Source: Planctomycetota bacterium (lineage in GTDB: Bacteria; Planctomycetota; Planctomycetia; Pirellulales; Pirellulaceae). Taken from it: a stretch of 6,966 nt of DNA. Positions 1 to 6,312 of this stretch are shown here, one piece after another; the stretch's first letter is position 1; the number at the start of each line of letters is the position of its first letter. The DNA lies in NCBI GenBank assembly GCA_019347795.1, contig JAHWKS010000286.1, positions 1 to 6,966 on the forward strand, written 5' to 3'. Below the pieces are notes generated by a model that did no database searches, had not been told where the DNA came from, and saw only the letters and a list, made by a program, of their open reading frames with translations. Both the position numbers and the translations under genes were made by a program.

Positions 1-290
1 AAAAACGTGAAGCTGGGAGTAATCACCTGATCGCCGCGCTTCACGCCCGCCGCCATCAGGGCCAAAAGCAGCGCATCGCTTCCCGAGGCGCACCCGATGC
101 CGTGCTCGACGCCGCAGTACCGCGCGACCGCCTGCTCCAACTCCTGCACTTCCGGCCCCAGCACGAACTGCCCCGAGTCGCAAACGCGGGCGACGGCCGC
201 CAGAATCTCCTCCCGCAACTCGGCGTTCCCCCGGCTCACATCCAGCAGGGAGACCGGAGACGACGGCTGCTGCTTTTTGGCGGATCCCAT
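1..290 (-). CDS. DegT/DnrJ/EryC1/StrS family aminotransferase, N-terminal part (runs off the window)
   Basis: Only the first 96 codons are present; the gene begins with ATG at 290 and continues past base 1. After a short polar leader, the translation reads SLLDVSRGNAELREEILAAV, then DSGQFVLGPEVQELEQAVARY, then GIGCASGSDALLLAL (residues 64-78) and GDQVITPSFTF (86-96). This is the usual start of the PLP-dependent sugar aminotransferases: the conserved leading segment, the G-x-FxxGPEV region, the A/C-SGSDAL phosphate-binding segment, and the VI-P-xxTF strand. Family members are normally about 370-400 aa and transfer an amino group from glutamate to a keto-sugar nucleotide in the cytoplasm. The active-site lysine lies outside the window. 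The gene follows the oxidoreductase on the same strand after 97 bases, so the two may be co-transcribed; that pair is common in amino-sugar biosynthesis, but the substrate cannot be read here. A GGAA sequence lies about 13 bases before the ATG, somewhat far for a ribosome site. Confidence 0.9.
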   Translation of the reverse strand, partial: MGSAKKQQPSSPVSLLDVSRGNAELREEILAAVARVCDSGQFVLGPEVQELEQAVARYCGVEHGIGCASGSDALLLALMAAGVKRGDQVITPSFTF

Positions 291-387
291 GCGGACAATC
301 GCTTCCTTGCGAGAGGGCCGAACCAACCGGGCCGAAGATTACGCCCCCGCCTCCCACGCGTCAAGATCATGCTTCGTCCTCAACGCA

Positions 388-1494
388 TCACTTCCCCCAA
401 TCCGCCAGCGCGTTGTCGCGGTTCTTCAGCGGGAACTCCACCGGGCCGCCTTGGCGGTGGGAGTGGAACACCGCGGAGATCATCTCGACCGTGGTGCGGC
501 CCTCGAGGGCGCTGCACTCGGGGTAGCGGTCCTCTTCGATCGCCGCCAGCAGGTCGCGCACCGCCGCGACGTTGCCCGCGTGGAGCGAGTTGCCCCCCAG
601 CGGCTCCGGCTGATCGATCCCGGCGCTGGAGATCGGAAGCCACCGCTTGCCGCTGCGGCCGGGGGACCACATCGGGTCGGGCAGGTAGTACGCCGGCGGC
701 AGATAGCCGGTGAGGATCTCGATCACGCCCGCCGAGCCGCAAATCTGCAGACCGAAGCGGCTTCCGCCGGCGCCGGCGCCGCGGTGCGAGCCGAAGTAAG
801 CGGTCACCCCGTCGTCCATGCCGTACATCGCGTTGACCGTGTCGCCCGCGAGAGGACTGATCCCTTCGTTGCCCGGCTTTACGTCCTCGGGGGTGATCGG
901 CTCGCCGTCGGCCAGCACCGAAGCGAAGCACCACCTGGGCTCGCTGCCGAAGTGGTGCATCAGGTTCATAATGTGGCTCCCCAGGACCCACAAATCCTCG
1001 CCGCCGCCGCGGGCGTCCTCTTTGCCGCGTCCCCGCAGCTCCAGCACCCGGCCGATCTGCCCGTCCTCGATCAGCTCGCGGATCGTCTGCAGCTTGGGGC
1101 TATAACGCGTCTGGTGGGCGATCGCCAGCTTCACGTCGTTCTTTTCGCAGGCGGCGACGATCTGATCCGCCTCGGCCGGCGTGCGGCAGAACGGCTTCTC
1201 CATGTAGATGTGCATCCCCCGCTCGGCCGCCGCCACCGCCATATCCCGATGCTGGTCAAGCCACCGCGGTCCGATGGCGACGATGTCCGGCTTCGCCTCA
1301 TCGAGCATCTTTTGATAATCGTCGTACCCCTTCGGCGCCGTGAGCCGCTTGACGGCCTCCGCCAGCCCCTTCGGCTCGGCATCGGCCACGGCGACGATCT
1401 CGCAGTTCTCCACCTCCAGCCACACGCTGTCGATCCCGTGCCCATAGTTCCCCTTGCCCGTGTGCCCAATCACCCCGACGCGGTACGTAGCCAT
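388..1494 (-). CDS. Gfo/Idh/MocA family NAD(P)-dependent oxidoreductase, cytosolic
   Basis: The 368-aa protein has the usual family length. It starts with a Rossmann strand and glycine-rich loop (YRVGVIGHTGKGNYGHGID, residues 4-22), followed by an acidic strand end (VAVADAE, 34-40) expected to bind the cofactor ribose. MEKPF at 98-102 is the family EKP signature that carries the conserved lysine. The C-terminal alpha/beta domain follows. These enzymes oxidise or reduce sugars, inositols or sugar nucleotides using NAD(P); the substrate cannot be told from sequence. In the segment GSHIMNLMHHFG (172-183), the position usually held by Asp in the G-x-H-x-x-D motif is Asn177. There is no Tat or Sec signal, unlike many secreted planctomycete relatives. 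The ATG at 1494 is well supported: AGGGAG (complement of 1503-1508) lies 8 bases upstream. The gene lies between the broken thioredoxin-like gene and the aminotransferase, all on the minus strand. Family assignment is firm; function is open. Confidence 0.93.
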   Translation of the reverse strand: MATYRVGVIGHTGKGNYGHGIDSVWLEVENCEIVAVADAEPKGLAEAVKRLTAPKGYDDYQKMLDEAKPDIVAIGPRWLDQHRDMAVAAAERGMHIYMEKPFCRTPAEADQIVAACEKNDVKLAIAHQTRYSPKLQTIRELIEDGQIGRVLELRGRGKEDARGGGEDLWVLGSHIMNLMHHFGSEPRWCFASVLADGEPITPEDVKPGNEGISPLAGDTVNAMYGMDDGVTAYFGSHRGAGAGGSRFGLQICGSAGVIEILTGYLPPAYYLPDPMWSPGRSGKRWLPISSAGIDQPEPLGGNSLHAGNVAAVRDLLAAIEEDRYPECSALEGRTTVEMISAVFHSHRQGGPVEFPLKNRDNALADWGK

Positions 1495-1502
1495 GGAAGT
1501 TT

Positions 1503-1508
1503 CTCCCT
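1503..1508 (-). promoter_or_regulatory. Ribosome binding site of the Gfo/Idh/MocA gene
   Basis: On the minus strand this reads AGGGAG, 8 bases before the ATG at 1494. It fixes that start codon. Confidence 0.7.
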
Positions 1509-1521
1509 GAAGACAAAGAAA

Positions 1522-1633
1522 TTAGCCACGGATCGACACGGATGAAACACGGATAAGAACAGAAGAAAAACAGCTCATTGCTTCTCCCTCTTGTCTTCTC
1601 ATCCATGTTTGATCCGTGTTCATCCGTGGCTAA
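1522..1633. repeat. Intergenic near-palindromic repeat built from CACGGAT units
   Basis: The arms 1522-1554 and 1601-1633 are inverted copies matching at 29 of 33 positions. Each arm contains three copies of a CACGGAT-like 7-mer spaced about 10-11 bases apart (left arm: CACGGATCGA, CACGGATGAAA, CACGGAT). The inner part continues the symmetry loosely: 1555-1577 is purine-rich (AGAACAGAAGAAAAA) and 1580-1600 is pyrimidine-rich. The element fills most of the gap between the thioredoxin-like gene and the oxidoreductase, both read leftward. It could form a cruciform or an RNA hairpin. I recall similar CACGGAT-type intergenic repeats in planctomycetes and other phyla, but this is from memory. Its role is unknown; it is not a classical terminator, because no T-run follows directly. 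Confidence 0.75.
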
Positions 1634-1653
1634 AAATCCGCGGCGGTCAGATG

Positions 1654-2212
1654 TCAGTCTCCGTGTTTCTTTCGTAGCCGTGAGGACGTGCGAAGGATCA
1701 ATTGGACGCGTTCGAACTCATCGAGCCAGTCTTGCATCGTGGCGGCCAGGAGCGATTCCTCGGGCGGGGCCACGCCGATCGGGCACATCTCTCCTAGCGA
1801 CTCGGCGGCCAGCGTCCGGTACTTGGCGAGGGTGCGGTCTCCGTAGCGGGCCACTTCGAAATCGTCCTCGCTGAGAAACACCGCCACGGGAACGCGGGCG
1901 CCGCCGCAGATCGATAACTCCTTTTGCAGATCGGGATGGGCGTCGCGGTCGCAGTAGCGGATGCGGATCAGCGGGGCCGTCTCGGCGATCGAAGATGGGG
2001 CACTGCTCGACGCAGTCGCCGCACCAGGCGCCGGCCATCACCAGCACCTTCATCTCCCGCTGAAATCCCGCCAGCAGCCGCCGCTGTTCCTCGGCGAGCG
2101 TCACCCGCTCCCGCACCGCCGCCCACCGCTGGCGGTGCGCGTCGGTTCCATGCTTCGCCAGGAATTCGTCATACGGCAGTCCCTCGCGAAACTTGGCGGC
2201 GAAATCAATCAT
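1654..2212 (-). pseudogene. Thioredoxin-fold family protein (WCGDC type), interrupted by one frameshift
   Basis: Two frames join into one protein of about 187 aa. The first frame starts at ATG 2212 (MIDFAAKFREGLPYDEFLAK) and runs to AWCGDCVEQCPIF, where WCGDC (residues 63-67) is the redox motif. The same family continues in another frame as IRIRYCDRDAHPDLQKEL, then GGARVPVAVFLSEDD with the cis-proline region (RVP), YGDRTLAKYR, and the end near SRLRKKHGD (stop 1654-1656). WCGDC, the RD pair and the GxRxP segment resemble the Thioredoxin_9 type (PF14595) of cytosolic thioredoxin-like proteins; the partner is unknown. The break lies in 1981-1994. Read straight, the first frame would give a 164-aa product ending at 1718 without the second half of the fold. 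A GAGGGA ribosome site (complement of 2219-2224) lies 6 bases before the ATG and supports this start. It is divergent from the esterase gene, with 87 bases between start codons. It could be a real pseudogene or a sequencing error. Confidence 0.8.
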
Positions 2213-2299
2213 GCTCGGTCCCTCAACGTGGGAATGCAAAGTATAAAATGCAGCGTCCGAAACGCAAACCATTTGGCCTTCAAATTACCCGCGCCTCCC

Positions 2300-3031
2300 A
2301 TGCACTCTACCACTCGCAATCTCGGCGGACTCGATTGCCGCATTGTGGATGACCTGCCTCCGGGGCGAAAGCCGGAGTTGGCGGTGATGCTGTGTCACGG
2401 CTTCGGCGCCCCGGGAACCGATCTGGTTCCGATCGGAGCGGAGATTCTTCATCAGGCGCCGGCGCTGGCCGGTCGCGTGCAATTCATCTTTCCCGCGGCG
2501 CCGCTGTCGCTCGATGATCAAGGGCTTTACGGCGGACGGGCGTGGTGGCCGCTGGATGTGGCGAAGCTCGCCATCGCCATCGAGCGCGGCGAGCTGCGCG
2601 ATCAGCGGCGGCATCTTCCGCCCGAGTTGCCTGACACCCGCGATAAACTGATGGCGGCCCTCGCCGCAGTGCAGCAGGAGACGGGCTTGCCGCTGTCGAA
2701 GTTCGTGCTGGGCGGCTTCTCGCAAGGCTCGATGATCGCCACCGAGACGGCCTTGCGCCTCCCGCAGTCTCCCGCGGCGCTGGTGATCTGGTCGGGGACG
2801 CTGCTGTGCGAGGATGTGTGGCGGGAACTGGCGAAGATCCACGCGGGGTTGCGAGTGCTGCAAAGCCACGGCCGGCTCGACCCGATCTTGCCCTTCGACG
2901 GCGGCGTCTGGCTGCGCGACTTGCTCCGCGAAACAGGCGCCGAAGTCGATTTCCTCGAATTCGCCGGTCCCCACACGATCCCGCGGGAAGCGCTGGACCG
3001 GACCATCGCTCTCTTGGAGGAGGTCGCTTAG
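2300..3031 (+). CDS. Alpha/beta-hydrolase, phospholipase/carboxylesterase family (PF02230 type)
   Basis: This 243-aa cytosolic serine hydrolase probably cleaves carboxyl esters of small or acyl-bearing substrates. All catalytic elements are visible: the oxyanion-hole segment LCHGFGAPGTDL (residues 31-42), the nucleophile elbow GGFSQGS (138-144, Ser141), the acid in SHGRLDPILPF (189-199, Asp194) and the base in FAGPHTIPREAL (221-232, His225). The lid-side segment YGGRAWWPLD (77-86) is also typical. The length fits the family (about 210-250 aa). The open frame reaches back to 1961, but that part lies antisense inside the thioredoxin-like gene. ATG 2300 is chosen because it starts just before the conserved LGGLDCRIVDDL segment; no clear Shine-Dalgarno precedes it. 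The gene is transcribed away from the thioredoxin-like gene, so their promoters should share 2213-2299. The next gene starts 132 bases downstream on the same strand, with no functional link evident. Confidence 0.92.
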   Translation: MHSTTRNLGGLDCRIVDDLPPGRKPELAVMLCHGFGAPGTDLVPIGAEILHQAPALAGRVQFIFPAAPLSLDDQGLYGGRAWWPLDVAKLAIAIERGELRDQRRHLPPELPDTRDKLMAALAAVQQETGLPLSKFVLGGFSQGSMIATETALRLPQSPAALVIWSGTLLCEDVWRELAKIHAGLRVLQSHGRLDPILPFDGGVWLRDLLRETGAEVDFLEFAGPHTIPREALDRTIALLEEVA

Positions 3032-3163
3032 CAGCCAGACATCGTGTGCTGATCCGCAAGCTTGCTCGCCTCGCGGCTGGTCAGACTTGCGACCCTTGGT
3101 TACTCTGAACGTGAATCGTCGGCTGCATTGAGCCTCATCGCGCTCACATCATCCTTTGTCGCC

Positions 3164-5404
3164 ATGCCTGAGAACGCGTCGTTATGGCCGCCGAGCAAGC
3201 TGCCGGGGCAGGGGACCGCAGCTTGCGCCGTCGCGATCTTTTTGCTTCTGGCGACGCTCGGCCGTGCGCAGGATGCAACCGGCGTGCGAGTCGAGTCGGT
3301 GCGGCTGGGCTTCGACGGGAAATATAAGGTCGGCGACTGGACGCCGGTTTGGGTGACGCTCGCCTATCCGCGGGGGAAGGCGCCGATCGAGGGCCGCTTG
3401 GAGTTGACCGTGCTCGACGGCGACGGGGTCGAGACGACGTACGTGGATCAAGCGGGACCGCCGGTTGAACTCGAGAGCGGCGAGGAAGCGGAGTTTCTGC
3501 AATATGTAAAATTCGGCCGGGTGCGGAGCGACCTCGCTGTTCGGCTGCGGGGAGGGCAGGGGGTGTTGGCCGAGCGAACGTTCGCGCCCGCGGAGTTTCC
3601 CCAGCCGCTGCCAGCGGGGCGGGAGCTGATCGTCACCCTCGGCGGCGAAGCGGGAGTCGCGGAGGCGGCTCGACAAACGCGACGACGGCCGGAAGAGCAG
3701 GTCGCCGTCTCGGTTGTCGATCGCGACCATCCGCTGCCGGACCATTGGCGGGGATACGACAGCATCGACACGCTGGTGCTTCTGACTGGCGGTCCTGAGT
3801 TTCTCGACACCGTCGATGAGCCGCAGTGGGCGGCGCTGCGGCAATGGGTGCGGCTCGGCGGACGAGTGCTGCTCAGCGTCGGCGCCCAAGGCGAGCGCGT
3901 GTTCGGAGAGCAGGGGGTGCTGGCCGACTTTTCGCCGGGCCGCTTCGTCGGCGTGGCGCCGCAGCAGCGGACCGCCGGACTTGAGACCTTCATCAACGCC
4001 GCCGAACGCCTCGGGGCAGGGGAGGGGAGGGCAGGGGGGCTGCTCGCGGCGGTTTTGGCCGACGTCCGCGGGACCGTGAAGGTCGCTGAGAGCGCCGGCC
4101 CCACGCAGCGGCCGATGGTCGTTCATTATCCGGTGGGTCTCGGGCAGGCGACGCTGATCGCCGTCGATCTCGATCGCGAGCCGCTGGCGTCCTGGCGAGA
4201 GCGTGGGAAACTGGTGCGGCGGCTCTTGGAAGGCTTCGGCGGCGGGGGCGAGACGGCGGAGCAGACCACCGCCCGCGGCCGCGTGTCGCACATCGGATAC
4301 GAAGACCTGGTCGGACAGCTCCGCGCCGCGCTGGACGACTTTCCCGGCGTGACGCTGGTGGCGTTCTCCTGGGTGGCGGCCTTGGTCGTGCTGTACGCGG
4401 CGCTGATCGGACCGGCCGACTATTTTCTTCTGCGGCGATACGTCGGCCGGATGGAGCGTACGTGGTTCACGTTTCCGGTTGTCGTCGCCGTGTTTTGCCT
4501 GATCGCGTGGGCAGGGGTGAGCTACTTCAAGGCCGATCGGCTGCTCGTGAATCGGGTGGACGTGGTGGACGTGGATGTGGCGAGCCGGCAGGTGCGCGGC
4601 TCGTCCTGGATTCACGTCTACAGCCCGCGGGGCCAGACGTATGACATCTCGCTTACTCCGCAATCGGCGCTGGCGACGAGCCGAGAAGGGCAGGGGACGC
4701 TGCTCACATGGCTCGGCCTTCCCGGAAGCGGCTTGGGCGGAATGAACTCCGCCGCCGGCCGGCTGTACAACGCGCCGTATCGCATCGTGGGAGAACGGGA
4801 AAACGGGGCGCTGCGGGTCGAGCCGCAGGAAATGCCGATCCAGGTCCGCTCCACGCGGGCGCTCTTCGGCCGCTGGTGGGCCGAGGCGGAGCTCGACTCG
4901 GCAGGCGAGTTGGCCGGCTCTCCCAACGACGGCGCGCTGGACGGCGAGGTGGTGAATCCGCTCGACGTCCCGTTGCAGGGCGCCGTGCTGCTGTATAACC
5001 ACTGGGCGTACCGGATGCCGCAGGAGATGGCGCCCGGCGGCGGCGTGTCGCTCAACCGCCGGCTTCCCGACGGCAACCTGGTGTGGCGGCTGACGCAGAA
5101 GTCGGTCGGCGAGGATTTCAAGGAGTTCGCCACCCCGTGGGACGAGGCCAACCGCGACGTCCCGCGGGTGATGGAGATGATCCTCTGGCACGAAGCCGCC
5201 GGCGGCCGCACCTACACCGGCCTCTTGCACCGCTACCAAGGCGAACTAGACCTCTCCAGCCACCTCGCCGCCGGCCGCGCCATCCTCATCGGCCGCGTCG
5301 CAAAGAGCCCGGCCCGATTGTCCCTCGGAGGCGAAGCGCCGCCCGACGACGCGGTCCAACAGTGGACCTGGTATCGCGTCGTGCTCCCAGTAAGGGAGGA
5401 GTGA
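3164..5404 (+). CDS. Secreted/membrane protein of unknown function with glutamine-amidotransferase-like segment and two membrane helices
   Basis: The 746-aa protein has an N-terminal signal sequence (hydrophobic CAVAIFLLLATLG, residues 21-33, likely cleavage near GRA/QD at 35-36). A beta-rich region follows (VRVESVRLGFDGKYKVGDW, 41-59). From 197 there is a fold like class-I glutamine amidotransferases (GYDSIDTLVLLTGG 197-210; QWAALRQWVRLGGRVLLSVG 221-240), with no catalytic cysteine visible, so probably structural. Two membrane helices lie at about 396-418 and 435-455, joined by the basic loop RRYVGRMERTW, which suggests the loop is inside and both large flanks outside. The IGPADYFLLRR segment occurs in large membrane proteins of unassigned function, often near ABC-2 or VWA/Bat-type genes, from memory; no such partner is seen here. 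ATG 3164 is chosen because it directly precedes the signal peptide; the frame opens at TTG 3062 and neither site has a clear ribosome site. Its last 124 bases recur at 6189-6312. Confidence 0.85.
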   Translation: MPENASLWPPSKLPGQGTAACAVAIFLLLATLGRAQDATGVRVESVRLGFDGKYKVGDWTPVWVTLAYPRGKAPIEGRLELTVLDGDGVETTYVDQAGPPVELESGEEAEFLQYVKFGRVRSDLAVRLRGGQGVLAERTFAPAEFPQPLPAGRELIVTLGGEAGVAEAARQTRRRPEEQVAVSVVDRDHPLPDHWRGYDSIDTLVLLTGGPEFLDTVDEPQWAALRQWVRLGGRVLLSVGAQGERVFGEQGVLADFSPGRFVGVAPQQRTAGLETFINAAERLGAGEGRAGGLLAAVLADVRGTVKVAESAGPTQRPMVVHYPVGLGQATLIAVDLDREPLASWRERGKLVRRLLEGFGGGGETAEQTTARGRVSHIGYEDLVGQLRAALDDFPGVTLVAFSWVAALVVLYAALIGPADYFLLRRYVGRMERTWFTFPVVVAVFCLIAWAGVSYFKADRLLVNRVDVVDVDVASRQVRGSSWIHVYSPRGQTYDISLTPQSALATSREGQGTLLTWLGLPGSGLGGMNSAAGRLYNAPYRIVGERENGALRVEPQEMPIQVRSTRALFGRWWAEAELDSAGELAGSPNDGALDGEVVNPLDVPLQGAVLLYNHWAYRMPQEMAPGGGVSLNRRLPDGNLVWRLTQKSVGEDFKEFATPWDEANRDVPRVMEMILWHEAAGGRTYTGLLHRYQGELDLSSHLAAGRAILIGRVAKSPARLSLGGEAPPDDAVQQWTWYRVVLPVREE
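5281..5404 (+). repeat. Direct repeat, left copy (3' end of the 746-aa gene)
   Basis: This is the coding end of the large membrane protein gene, ending in TGA. It matches 6189-6312 at 112 of 124 positions with no gaps. The two copies start 908 bases apart and flank the toxin-antitoxin module. Confidence 0.9.
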
Positions 5405-5474
5405 GAGACCTGGTCACGTCTTCTCGCAAAGCGCCGCTTCTCAGAATTCCTTCGGGATGGGCAGGAGGCGCTCG

Positions 5475-5810
5475 CTAGGGCGGATCGATTGTTTCGGGCG
5501 CCACCGGCGGTTGCCCTGGCCCCCGCACGCACAGGATGTTGACCTCGTCCCCGTGAACGACGAACAACGCGCGGTAGGTGTTTCCCCGGCGAGTGCGAAA
5601 GAGAGAGAATCTGTCGCACGGGTTCCGCAAACGCGTCGGCCTCTTCCGCCAGCGGGAAGGCCGAAGGTGATGCGCTCAACCGAATCTGCGCTGCTTCAAT
5701 GCTTCGACCCAGCGACGGGCGCCTTCCGCGGACCGCTCACACAGCCAGTCCCGAATTGCGATTACGTCTTGGCTTGCGCGGCGGGTGTAGCCGACTCGAA
5801 AAGGCGGCAT
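5475..5810 (-). pseudogene. RelE/ParE-family toxin, broken by two opposite frameshifts
   Basis: Piecing together frames gives a protein of about 110 aa typical of the RelE/ParE toxins (mRNA-interfering or gyrase-directed ribonuclease-like fold). It begins MPPFRVGYTRRASQDVIAIR at ATG 5810, continues in a second frame as IEAAQIRLSASPSAFPLAEE then ADAFAEPVRQIL, and returns to the first frame as TYRALFVVHGDEVNILCVRG then PGQPPVAPETIDPP, stop TAG (complement of 5475-5477). The first break, near 5694-5706, looks like one missing base. The second lies at the GAGAGAGA tract 5601-5608, where four extra bases fit best (ancestral ILFRTRRGNTY). The changes sum to +3, so the ends share a frame, but unassisted reading stops at 5676-5678 after 44 residues. 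The gene begins 10 bases after the antitoxin stop, as in a normal operon. The specific target cannot be told. Confidence 0.82.
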
Positions 5811-5820
5811 GGAACGCTCG

Positions 5821-6048
5821 TCAGTTTAGCGGTTGGCGAAGCTCCGCCAGAACGTCGTCGGCCGAGCGCACCCGACCGGCGGCCAAATCATCCAAGCCCT
5901 CTTGGATTGCGGCTATGGCGCCTGCCCGCTCTTGCTGTGCGCGCCACAGGCAAACGTAATCCTCCAACGATGATTCTTCCCGGTCACTTTGAATGCGTCC
6001 CGCCACGAACTGCTGAAAGTCCGCCAGGTCTTGCTCGATGATGTTCAT
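5821..6048 (-). CDS. Small antitoxin-like protein of a RelE/ParE-type toxin-antitoxin module
   Basis: This 75-aa acidic protein lies directly upstream of the toxin remnant (10 bases apart), the usual antitoxin-first order. Its C-terminal half, AIAAIQEGLDDLAAGRVRSADD (residues 44-65) then VLAELRQ, matches the pattern of ParD/addiction-module antitoxins, in which this part wraps the toxin; the N-terminal half (FQQFVAGRIQ, LEDYVCLWRAQQER) would be the dimerising or DNA-binding part. ATG 6048 is chosen because GAGG (complement of 6057-6060) lies 8 bases upstream. An in-frame ATG at 6123 would add 25 residues (MKAPLEVREAEGTGE...) and cannot be excluded. A TAAAAT at complement 6122-6127 with TTCCAA at 6144-6149, 16 bases apart, is a weak promoter candidate that would place 6123 too close to transcription start. 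The reading frame is intact although the toxin is not. The family is inferred from length, motif and position; I do not recognise a named relative. Confidence 0.7.
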   Translation of the reverse strand: MNIIEQDLADFQQFVAGRIQSDREESSLEDYVCLWRAQQERAGAIAAIQEGLDDLAAGRVRSADDVLAELRQPLN

Positions 6049-6056
6049 TGGAAATA

Positions 6057-6060
6057 CCTC
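6057..6060 (-). promoter_or_regulatory. Ribosome binding site of the antitoxin gene
   Basis: On the minus strand this reads GAGG, 8 bases before ATG 6048. It favours the 75-aa start over the upstream ATG at 6123. Confidence 0.5.
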
Positions 6061-6159
6061 GCGCGTTTCCAAGGCTGTTTCACCAGTTCCTTCCGCTTCG
6101 CGAACCTCGAGCGGCGCTTTCATTTTACCTGACTCGACGCCCGTTGGAACGCCTCCGCG

Positions 6160-6312
6160 ATGCCTCGGCGCACTGAACCGCCGGCCGCCATCCTCCTCGG
6201 CCGCGTCGAAAAGAGCCTGGCCCGCTTATCCCTCGGAGGCGAAGCCCCGCCCGACGACGCCGTTCAACAGTGGACCCGGTATCGCATCGTGCTCCCAGTA
6301 AGGGAGGAGTAG
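6160..6312 (+). pseudogene. Orphan duplicate of the last 41 codons of the 746-aa membrane protein gene
   Basis: Bases 6189-6312 copy 5281-5404 with 12 substitutions and no indels; a few more matching bases (about 6178-6188, two bases shorter than the original) extend the match leftward, and nothing further upstream matches. The frame is still open: an ATG at 6160 leads through MPRRTEPPAAILLGRVEKS to a TAG at 6310-6312, a possible 50-aa peptide. Compared with the source, substitutions change about five residues (for example Trp to Arg in QQWTRYR) and the stop is TAG rather than TGA. Without signal peptide or membrane helices the peptide is unlikely to work like its parent. No convincing ribosome site precedes the ATG. 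It is best read as a duplication remnant, either of this gene or of a close paralogue once located here. Confidence 0.75.
6189..6312 (+). repeat. Direct repeat, right copy
   Basis: This is the second copy of 5281-5404 (112/124 identical, same orientation). It bounds the toxin-antitoxin segment on the right. Confidence 0.9.

Noticed and set aside
97..1545. A 482-codon open frame on the plus strand
   Set aside because: It is antisense to the clear oxidoreductase and aminotransferase genes; its protein is Arg/His/Pro/Ala-rich without any family motif, as expected from high-GC shadow frames.
1522..1633. CRISPR array
   Set aside because: The units are 7-mers spaced about 10 bases apart in inverted arms; there are no 25-40 bp repeats with regular unique spacers and no cas genes.
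1961..2299. N-terminal extension of the esterase
   Set aside because: The extra 113 codons overlap the thioredoxin-like gene in antisense and do not resemble any domain; the conserved protein begins at ATG 2300.
3182..5239. A 685-codon open frame on the minus strand
   Set aside because: It lies wholly antisense to the 746-aa membrane protein gene, with low-complexity Arg/His/Gln-rich composition and no signature.
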